DNA of 17,714 nt from Candidatus Cloacimonadota bacterium (GTDB taxonomy: Bacteria; Cloacimonadota; Cloacimonadia; Cloacimonadales; WRIO01). The position numbers were made by a program, and so were the translations under genes. This document shows positions 7,704-14,158 of the stretch, one piece after another. The first letter of the stretch is position 1, and each line of letters starts with the position of its first letter. The DNA lies in NCBI GenBank assembly GCA_017998585.1, contig JAGOCT010000004.1:1-17714 (forward strand), given 5' to 3'. The notes beneath the pieces are model-generated. The model did not search any database and was not told the DNA's origin. It saw nothing but the letters and a program-made list of their open reading frames with translations.

Positions 7704-9311
7704 ATGAAATTCTTTAATACAGCAGGCCCGGTAAACCGACCTCAGCATTACAAAGTTGATCCGCTTCATCGTTGGAATCTGGAAGAAATTTTATTCTTGA
7801 TAAAACAGGAGAAATATTTTATTCTTCATGCTCCCCGTCAAACCGGCAAGACAAGCTCCATGCTGGCATTACAGGAATATCTGAATCAGGAAGGAAAGTA
7901 TCTGGCAATCTATGCAAATGTTGAAGTCGGGCAGGCTGCCAGAAATAATACAGAAGAAGGTCTCAAAGCAATTCTATCAGAAATAAAAAAAAGAACGTCA
8001 ATGATTTCCGATTGTATTTCATCAATCGATTTACCTGAAATATTCAGAACTGAAGGGGTCAACAGTGCGCTAAATTCTCTACTGACTATTATCTCAGAAA
8101 AAGCAAATAAGCCGGTTATCATGCTAATTGATGAAATTGATTCTTTGGTAGGAGACACGCTCATATCAGTTCTCAGGCAACTCAGATCCGGCTATGACAA
8201 ACGCCCTGGTTCTTTTCCTTCCTCTGTGGTTTTATGCGGAGTAAGGGATATTAAAGATTACCGGATTCAAACCAGCGGACAGGATATTATTACCGGAGGA
8301 AGTGCCTTCAATATTAAAGCGGAATCACTCAGACTGGGGAATTTCAGTAAAGAAGATGTGGTCAACCTTTATACCCAGCATACAACAGAAACCGGTCAGA
8401 AATTTGAAAAAGCTTGTTTTGATCTGGTGATGGATTACACCGATGGTCAGCCCTGGTTGGTAAATGCCCTTGCCTATGAAGTCACTTACACAATGTCAGA
8501 AAACAGAGACAGAACCATTACGATTACCCCTGAAATGCTGGAAATTGCTAAAGAACGCTTAATCTTGTCCCGACAGACTCACCTTGATCAACTGGCTGAC
8601 AAACTCAAAGAAGACAGGGTCAGACGCTTAATTCTGCCCATGATTTTGGGTGAAGAAGTGGAACATAATGAAGATGATGCGAATTATTGCATCGATTTAG
8701 GTTTGGTAAAAAGAATTAAAAAGGGTCTGCAGATATCCAATTTGATTTACAGAGAAGTTATCCCCAGAGAATTGACTGAAGTCGGTCAGGACAGGTTTCT
8801 TTCCAGATACAGCCCTGTTTGGGTGAATCCGGATGGCAGTATCAATGTCAAAACCCTGTTGACGCTCTTTAAAGACTTTTGGAATGAAAATTCCGGCATC
8901 TGGGCTAGTCATATCGCAGGCTATCAGGAGGCTGCCCCACAACTGATCACTCAGGCATTTTTGCAAAGAGTGGCAAATGGACAAGGTTATGTTTCCAGAG
9001 AATATGGTCTCTCTCGTAAGAGAACCGATCTGATGCTCAAATGGCAATATGAAAAAGAAGGGCAACTCTGTATTCAGAATGTGGTCATGGAACTCAAAAT
9101 CATTCATCAAAAACTAAACTATCAAAAAGTATTGGCTGAAGCGCTTGAGCAAACAGCCGCCTATGCCAAAATATGTGGTGTCAGAGAAGCCAATATCCTG
9201 ATCTTTGACCGTGATAAAAGCCAGAACTGGTCAGCAGATGAACCTAATGAAATTGTTGAACATGAAGGGATTCGGCTGGAAATCTGGAAATTGGGTAATG
9301 CGCAGTGGTGA
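7704..9311 (+). CDS. AAA ATPase with C-terminal PD-(D/E)XK nuclease-like domain
   Basis: The protein has 535 residues. The N-terminal ATPase shows Walker A APRQTGKTS (43-51) and Walker B VIMLIDEID (138-146). A strand ending LCGVRD (177-182) could hold a sensor residue, and NFSKEDV plus GQPWLVNALA (248-257) are typical of the COG1672/AAA_35-like group. A winged-helix-like segment may lie near 295-355. The C-terminus has KRTDLML (D442) followed by VVMELKI (E463, K465), then LEQTAAYA and a strand ILIFDRD. This D...ExK arrangement suggests a restriction-endonuclease-like fold. Such ATPase-nuclease fusions are often multicopy in environmental genomes and their function is not established; mobile-element or defence roles have been suggested. 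It is monocistronic, with its own promoter. Confidence 0.8.
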   Translation: MKFFNTAGPVNRPQHYKVDPLHRWNLEEILFLIKQEKYFILHAPRQTGKTSSMLALQEYLNQEGKYLAIYANVEVGQAARNNTEEGLKAILSEIKKRTSMISDCISSIDLPEIFRTEGVNSALNSLLTIISEKANKPVIMLIDEIDSLVGDTLISVLRQLRSGYDKRPGSFPSSVVLCGVRDIKDYRIQTSGQDIITGGSAFNIKAESLRLGNFSKEDVVNLYTQHTTETGQKFEKACFDLVMDYTDGQPWLVNALAYEVTYTMSENRDRTITITPEMLEIAKERLILSRQTHLDQLADKLKEDRVRRLILPMILGEEVEHNEDDANYCIDLGLVKRIKKGLQISNLIYREVIPRELTEVGQDRFLSRYSPVWVNPDGSINVKTLLTLFKDFWNENSGIWASHIAGYQEAAPQLITQAFLQRVANGQGYVSREYGLSRKRTDLMLKWQYEKEGQLCIQNVVMELKIIHQKLNYQKVLAEALEQTAAYAKICGVREANILIFDRDKSQNWSADEPNEIVEHEGIRLEIWKLGNAQW

Positions 9312-9348
9312 TTTCAAAACAAGAAAAGACTAAGTTATTGGATGTATT

Positions 9349-9846
9349 ATGTATTACAGATATTCATATAAATATATTTTTGGTTTGTTTATTATTGGAA
9401 GTGGGTTGGATTATTTATTAAGGATGATATTGGGTTTACTTCTCGATTCTTTCATGATATTAGAGATTGTTGGTTCATTTATTACTAGTGTATTTATCTA
9501 TTTTTATGTTGTTTATTCATTTTGCTATCGCCTGTATGTTTCTGATACAGGTATGTCATAAATATCCAATGTGTTTAATTCTCCTGTTTTTTACTATATC
9601 TTTGGTCCTCCCAAAACGGTTCAGGTTTTAGACCATAGAGAATATGCATGGGAGAAAATAAAAAAGGTTGAAGCAGATAATCATTGGTTTTTTCCTTGTA
9701 TTAATGTATCATTCTTGGTTGATGGCAAGCTTAAATCATTTAAGATTTCTCCATTTCTTGATGAGGTACAGACGATTCACCGTAAGATTAATGAGAAGGT
9801 TGAGTCCTATTTTATTGATGATGAAGCACGGAAAATTATTGATTAG
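9349..9846 (+). pseudogene. Small two-helix membrane protein split by an in-frame TAA
   Basis: Two open stretches lie in the same frame, separated only by TAA at 9559-9561. The first (70 codons) encodes two transmembrane segments (about residues 9-30 and 36-58) and ends YRLYVSDTGMS. The second reads on as ISNVFNSPVFYYIFGPP, then a soluble part with WEKIKKVEAD, INVSFLVDGKLKSF and ISPFLDEVQTI. That is the layout of small bacterial membrane proteins with a PH-like cytoplasmic domain. The only possible restart, GTG at 9571, has no ribosome site. The simplest reading is a nonsense mutation in a gene of about 165 codons. A sequencing error or programmed read-through is possible. The ribosome site before 9349 is weak. 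Confidence 0.6.
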
Positions 9847-10284
9847 TTCATAATTTAAAGATAATGAGCCACACCAGGCACAAAAAAAAACGTGATTATG
9901 AAGGCTTAGAATACTTCTACGAATTTCTACATCTAAGGTTATAATTAGTTGAATAAAATAGATATCTTCTGCTGATACTATGTAAAATTCAGATATTCTG
10001 CTCTCTTTGGGTAATCATTTGTTCCCTGTTTAAATATTACTTTCATTGACTCCTCTATATAATAATATACGCCTTTCTTCTTAAAAAACAATATCATTCT
10101 CTAATTATTCTCATATCTATCCTGTAGAAAACATATATTTCAACTCATACCTGCCTGCCTCACAGGTCTTACTCATCTCTTGCCTTTCCATTATTGAGAA
10201 TAGAAAGTGAATAGGAATGGAATAAGGATGAAAGAGGGTGCTATGAGATGTTTTTATGAAATGACAGTATCTTTATACCCTGTA
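9847..10284. other. Gene-free AT-rich stretch
   Basis: No open frame with a ribosome site and no known RNA gene was found on either strand. Only short A-runs and minor repeats (CCTGCCTGCC near 10150) are visible. It leads into the repeat cluster. Confidence 0.5.
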
Positions 10285-10456
10285 AAGAGTCTGTGCAAAA
10301 ACAATAATCAAGTTGGAATAACCGGTTGGTAGCCAGATGCGGAAGAGTCTGTGTAAAAACAAGAGTTCCGAAGGAACGATATATAATTAACATGGTGCGT
10401 AAGCGCCATGATAGCAATATCATACACTGATTAGCGCCGTAGGTGCGGCACAGAAT
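10285..10456 (+). repeat. Interspersed ~114-nt repeat element, copy B, with leading direct repeat
   Basis: The 20-nt sequence AAGAGTCTGTGCAAAAACAA at 10285 recurs with one change at 10343, 58 nt later. The second copy begins an element matching 470-583 in reverse orientation. It contains three short hairpins: GTTCC-GAA-GGAAC (10365-10377), CATGGTGC-GTAA-GCGCCATG with one G:U pair (10391-10410), and GCGCC-GTA-GGTGC (10434-10446). AT-rich linkers separate them. A decayed inverted relative of the leading repeat (TTGCACAGATTCT) lies near 10717-10731. Confidence 0.75.
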
Positions 10457-10654
10457 ACCTTTCGTTTTTTAAAACCATTTGTAATTTTTTTCAGAAATTT
10501 TAAAAATAAATCAGCCGAAAAGACAAAAACAACATTTTTTGTCCGGGTAATGTATATAGAGACCTATCGCATTTTTAACTCATGTCTCGCTAAGGCGGTT
10601 TTTAAGTCAAATCTGCTTGTATTTGTTTTAATTCTGCCACACCTACGGCGCTAG
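10431..10654. repeat. Segment bounded by ~24-nt inverted repeats
   Basis: TAGCGCCGTAGGTGCGGCA (10432 onward) is matched in reverse by TGCCACACCTACGGCGCTA (10634-10652), extending through a GAAT on the inner side with a 2-nt gap. Inside is a separate 8-bp hairpin, GACAAAAA-CAACAT-TTTTTGTC (10522-10543), and no open frame. It could be a miniature inverted-repeat element or two copies of a repeat in opposite orientations. Confidence 0.55.
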
Positions 10655-10769
10655 ATCAATTACTCACTCTCTCATCACTGTCTACCATTCGATCATTCTT
10701 TTGGAATGCTATTTATTGCACAGATTCTGAAGTTTATATAAGGATTTATACATATTAAGTAAGGGTAAA

Positions 10770-10890
10770 ATGCGGTTTGTAGGGACTAACGAAGCGAAGC
10801 ACCCTACGTCCGAATGAGTTTTTGTATTGATAGAAGCGGATTTACGGCATTTCGCTTCGCTCCATTTCGCAAATCCCTACAAACAGTTTA
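10770..10890. repeat. Large imperfect inverted repeat
   Basis: GTTTGTAGGGA (10775-10785) is the exact reverse complement of TCCCTACAAAC (10874-10884). Inner arms also pair: CGAAGCGAAGC at 10790-10800 with GCTTCGCTTCG-type sequence around 10851-10862. A nested hairpin GTAGGG...CCCTAC lies in the left arm. There are no coding signs. Overall it is a 110-120-nt palindromic intergenic repeat. Confidence 0.75.
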
Positions 10891-11008
10891 TACATTAATC
10901 GATAGACTATTTCTCTTAACCTAATGACATTGGGTTTCACCCTGGGCTTAGATTCCAACAGATCTCTTTTCCGTGGCTTTCCGTTTTTCCGTAGTTGATG
11001 ATCTTGTT

Positions 11009-11093
11009 CCGCTCCGCTGGAGCGGTGATATGAGAGTATTCAGATACCAGGATTGAAATCCTGGTCTATCCATATTAAACTCCTATGGAGTTT
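11009..11093. repeat. Three consecutive perfect stem-loops
   Basis: CCGCTCC-GCT-GGAGCGG (11009-11025), ACCAGGAT-TGAA-ATCCTGGT (11046-11065) and AAACTCC-TAT-GGAGTTT (11077-11093) each pair perfectly with 3-4-nt loops. All three stems differ in sequence, while the linkers are AT-rich (TGATATGAGAGTATTCAGAT, CTATCCATATT). The structure is repeated but not the sequence. Confidence 0.8.
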
Positions 11094-11127
11094 TATCCGT
11101 GTGAATCCGTTTAATTCGTGGTTTAAT
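11094..11127. repeat. Short quasi-periodic ATCCGTG repeat
   Basis: Three ten-base units, ATCCGTGTGA, ATCCGTTTAA and TTCGTGGTTT, follow one another directly. Similar sequences occur as intergenic repeats in environmental bacterial genomes. No function is apparent. Confidence 0.45.
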
Positions 11128-11146
11128 ATTTTATTGTTTGAACAAA

Positions 11147-11362
11147 TTACCTAATCTTTTCTCCTTTCCAGATAAGAACAATCACGATCAGAATCAAAAC
11201 CAAGAGATAGAAAATATTGGAAAATAATGGGAATAACATTCTGAGTGGCAGCGTAATTAGCAGTAAAACACTCAGGAATATTTTTAGAGACAGTTCAACT
11301 CTCGATGAAAACCATAATTTTATGATAATGAATAAAGCCAATATACCTGCTATAAACTGCAT
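11147..11362 (-). CDS. Small two-helix membrane protein (71 aa)
   Basis: The start at ATG 11362 is fixed by AAAGGAGGTTAT directly upstream. An earlier in-frame ATG eight codons up would include this ribosome site. The protein is almost entirely hydrophobic. Segments at about residues 3-18, 25-44 and 46-64 could make two or three membrane helices, and the protein ends in the charged tail WKGEKIR, likely cytoplasmic. No family is recognised. The gene points away from the sugar operon and shares with it a short divergent promoter region. The very good ribosome site and uninterrupted frame support it as a real gene. Confidence 0.6.
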   Translation of the reverse strand: MQFIAGILALFIIIKLWFSSRVELSLKIFLSVLLLITLPLRMLFPLFSNIFYLLVLILIVIVLIWKGEKIR

Positions 11363-11396
11363 ATAACCTCCTTTAAAAGAAATCAATTATATTTTT

Positions 11397-11431
11397 TATT
11401 GATCAATACAAAAAAAATATCAAATTGTCAA
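11397..11431 (-). promoter_or_regulatory. Candidate promoter with 12-bp palindrome for the small membrane protein
   Basis: On the minus strand TTGACA (11431-11426), 17 nt, then TATTGA (11408-11403) precede the gene. TATTGATCAATA (11397-11408), a perfect palindrome, coincides with the -10 box and could be an operator. Confidence 0.45.
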
Positions 11432-11457
11432 TAATTAATTTTTCTTTAAAATCCCTG

Positions 11458-11483
11458 TTGACAAACTCATGCGGTTTTATAAT
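11458..11483 (+). promoter_or_regulatory. Candidate promoter elements of the sugar operon
   Basis: A perfect TTGACA (11458-11463) and a perfect TATAAT (11478-11483) precede the ATG at 11525, but the spacer is only 14 nt. Either the boxes belong to different promoters or the site needs an activator that corrects the spacing. Confidence 0.4.
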
Positions 11484-11524
11484 TTTTCTTTTAGGTTGTG
11501 TGTTAATATGTTTGAGGAGTATTT

Positions 11525-13987
11525 ATGGAAGACCGTCCGTGCCGATTCCGACAATATCCTGTATTATTTCTTTTTGTTTTTTTATTGATTATTTTCCCTT
11601 TATTTTCCGAAGAAAAAATCATATTAAAAGTCTTTGAATTACCTGATCCCCAAAAAACAGATGCCTACACTAAAGCCAACAGTAATGTCGTTAAAGCTTT
11701 CAGGGAAAAATATCCCCATATCGAGTTAAGAGCTTTTTCCGGGATTAAGATAGAGAATATGGATCTGGATTCCGGTCCTCTGATGGCAATTGCCGGTGGC
11801 GTAGCGCCAGATATTATCTATGTCAACTTCAGGCAAAGTGATACCTACATTCAAAACAATTTCCTTTATCCTCTGGATGAATTTATCGCCAAAGAGACTG
11901 AGGAAACGATGAATCTGAGGGTGGAAAAGCCAGTCTGGCAGGTGATTAAGCGTAAGAAAAAAGGAGAAGACCAGGAAAAAGTCTGGATGTTGCCTTATGA
12001 AACGCTTGTCCGCGTATTGATGTACCGTAAGGACGCCTTTAAAAAAGCTGGTCTTGACCCGAATCAGGCACCAAGAAATTGGGATGAGTTCAGAAACTAT
12101 ACCAGAATACTCAGCAATCCCTCTGCTAATCAGTTTGGAACTGTTTTAGCCGGTGGCCCTCAGGCTGCTTATGACTGGTTGCCGTTTTTATGGGCAGCTG
12201 GAGGCGATGCAGTCGTTTTTGATGAGCAAAAGCAGGTTTGGAAAGCTTCATTTGCCAGTGAAGCCGGCGTAACCGCAATGGAATACTATCTGAGTTTACT
12301 CACTCAAAAGTGGAAAGATAAAAATGGGAAAACGCAAAAAGGCTTTGCCATGCGTGAAGGCGACTGGGGTTATCTGTGGGAAGAAGGCAAAATCGGTATG
12401 CGTATGGATTATCTCTCTCAGCAGAATATGGGGGGTAAGTACGATCCTAATCTCTTTGGTTTTGCACCAAGTCCTGCCGGTCCTTCTGGTGCTGGTGGTA
12501 GTGAAATCAATTGCCGGATGATGGGGATTTTTTCTCAGGCAGGTATCAGCAACAATGCTGGACTTGGCAACAGAGATCCTATTAAAGTCAGAGAAGCTGC
12601 CTGGCAGTATATCCGCTTTTTTGACAGTGAAGAAGCACGAAAAATCAGATTGAAAGTCATGATAGAAAACGGCTATGGCAAAATGCAAAATCCGGTTTTC
12701 TTAAAACGATATGGTTATGAAGATTATTTAAAATATGCCCCTCAGGGCTGGCTGGAAACCTTTGAAAAAGCGATGAATGAAGGTAATCCGGAACCATTCG
12801 GTGATAACTGTCAGAAGGTTTACGAGTTTATGACTTATCCGTTGGATGAACTGGTTAATTTGGATATGAAGGGTAAGCTGGGCACTCATCCGGCAGAAAG
12901 ACGAAAGAAGATCGCAGCAGTTTTAAAGAAAGCTGAAGAGCGAACCAATATTGAAATGATAGGCACTTTGCCAGATAATGTTAAAAGCAAAAGACAAAGG
13001 CTTGCTTCTGTAATCGCTGCTTTAATACTCTTTCTTTTTGCTTTAACGCTTTGGAAAGTCTGGCGTATTCTGGCACCTGAACAAAAACATCAGGAGAGTA
13101 AAAAAACTAAACATTTGATCATGATATTACTCTTACTGGCTCCGGCTGTTATTAGTATTTTTATCTGGAAATATGTGCCGATGATAACCGGTTCTCTGAT
13201 GGCAGTTCAGGATTTTAAACTGGTAGGCGACAGTCCTTTTACCGGATTTGCCAATTTGGCAGAAGTGTTGTTTGATCAGACATGGTGGTCAAGTGTCGGA
13301 AAAACATTATATTATATGCTCTTAAGTCTTGGGCTTGGTTTTTTACCACCGATATTCTTAGCCATTTTATTACAGGAAGTCTCAAAAGGTAAAGTGATTT
13401 ATCGTGTGATTTATTATCTACCGGCTGTCATCAGCGGTGTGATTGTGATATATTTATGGAAACTCCTTTATAATCCGACTGAAAGCGGTATATTAAATCA
13501 GTTGCTTATGGCTATTGGTTTGCCTAAGAGCATGTGGATTAAAGATGAAAGTCTTGCCATGCTCTGTGTGATTTTACCAGGTATTTGGGCTGGTATCGGA
13601 CCAGGCAGTCTGATTTATCTGGCAGCTCTGAAAAATATTCCGAATGAATTGTATGAAGCAGCTGATTTAGACGGAGCAGGGTTTATTAAAAAGATCAGGC
13701 ATATTGTATTTCCAAGTCTGAAAGGTCTGATCATTATTCAGTTTATCGCTGCCTTTATTGTTGCAGCACAGACCAGCGATTTTATACTGGTAATGACCTT
13801 TGGCGGACCTAATGAAGCGACACGTGTAGCTGATTTATTGATTTTTGAAAAAGCGTATCTATATCTGAAATTTGGTTTAGCAACTACAATGGCATGGCTT
13901 TTGAGTATTATGATGATGGGCTTTACCGTAATTCAGATTAAATATATCTCAAAAATGGAATTCAGCACAGCAAAAGAGGATAAGTAA
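11525..13987 (+). CDS. Fused sugar-binding protein and MalF-like ABC permease
   Basis: The protein has 820 residues, and GAGGAG lies 5 nt before the ATG. A signal-anchor or signal peptide (about 11-28) leads into an extracellular solute-binding domain (about 30-480) of the sugar-binding type. Recognisable parts are GGVAPDIIYV (91-100), VWMLPYET (153-160), the PRNWDEF segment and WLPFLWAAGGDAVVFDE (218-234). A membrane helix (493-514) then joins a MalF/UgpA-like permease with helices near 530-552, 594-617, 624-647, 676-700, 733-755 and 780-805. The EAA loop that contacts the ATPase is intact: IPNELYEAADLDGAG and following (705-733). These two parts are usually separate genes. The fusion tethers one binding domain to each transporter in the inner membrane. 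Position before a GH38 gene suggests a mannoside substrate. Confidence 0.9.
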   Translation: MEDRPCRFRQYPVLFLFVFLLIIFPLFSEEKIILKVFELPDPQKTDAYTKANSNVVKAFREKYPHIELRAFSGIKIENMDLDSGPLMAIAGGVAPDIIYVNFRQSDTYIQNNFLYPLDEFIAKETEETMNLRVEKPVWQVIKRKKKGEDQEKVWMLPYETLVRVLMYRKDAFKKAGLDPNQAPRNWDEFRNYTRILSNPSANQFGTVLAGGPQAAYDWLPFLWAAGGDAVVFDEQKQVWKASFASEAGVTAMEYYLSLLTQKWKDKNGKTQKGFAMREGDWGYLWEEGKIGMRMDYLSQQNMGGKYDPNLFGFAPSPAGPSGAGGSEINCRMMGIFSQAGISNNAGLGNRDPIKVREAAWQYIRFFDSEEARKIRLKVMIENGYGKMQNPVFLKRYGYEDYLKYAPQGWLETFEKAMNEGNPEPFGDNCQKVYEFMTYPLDELVNLDMKGKLGTHPAERRKKIAAVLKKAEERTNIEMIGTLPDNVKSKRQRLASVIAALILFLFALTLWKVWRILAPEQKHQESKKTKHLIMILLLLAPAVISIFIWKYVPMITGSLMAVQDFKLVGDSPFTGFANLAEVLFDQTWWSSVGKTLYYMLLSLGLGFLPPIFLAILLQEVSKGKVIYRVIYYLPAVISGVIVIYLWKLLYNPTESGILNQLLMAIGLPKSMWIKDESLAMLCVILPGIWAGIGPGSLIYLAALKNIPNELYEAADLDGAGFIKKIRHIVFPSLKGLIIIQFIAAFIVAAQTSDFILVMTFGGPNEATRVADLLIFEKAYLYLKFGLATTMAWLLSIMMMGFTVIQIKYISKMEFSTAKEDK

Positions 13988-14004
13988 GATGAAAACACTC
14001 CGTA

Positions 14005-14133
14005 CTACAAGCATCCTGCTTGTAGAAAAATGCCTGCAAGCTGGTAAATTGATGTACGAAAAGCTTACCACCCCGTCACTCCGTTCTACCCCTCCAGAGG
14101 AGGGGAATTATGTTCGCAAGCTGGAAGCTTACG
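14005..14133. repeat. Stem-loop block between the two permease genes
   Basis: CTACAAGCA-TCC-TGCTTGTAG (14005-14025) is a perfect 9-bp stem of the same type as the 117-468 array. CCCCTCC-AGA-GGAGGGG (14089-14105) is a perfect 7-bp GC stem. CGCAAGCT-GGA-AGCTTACG (14115-14133, one mismatch) is type B of the left array. A decayed type-B copy lies at 14034-14047. The block fills most of the 171-nt gap within the presumed operon. Confidence 0.8.
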
Positions 14134-14158
14134 GTACACAAAATTGTAAGGATGAAAT

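Noticed and set aside
10241..10423. 60-codon minus-strand open frame in the repeat region
   Set aside because: It is built from repeat sequence, with no ribosome site and no recognisable protein features.
11134..11145. TTGTTTGAACAA palindrome after the small membrane protein gene as a terminator
   Set aside because: The stem is only 5 bp and AT-rich, and no U-run follows on the minus strand.
11425..11637. 70-codon plus-strand open frame overlapping the start of the fused transporter gene
   Set aside because: It is out of frame with the transporter gene, whose own start has a good ribosome site and a signal sequence.
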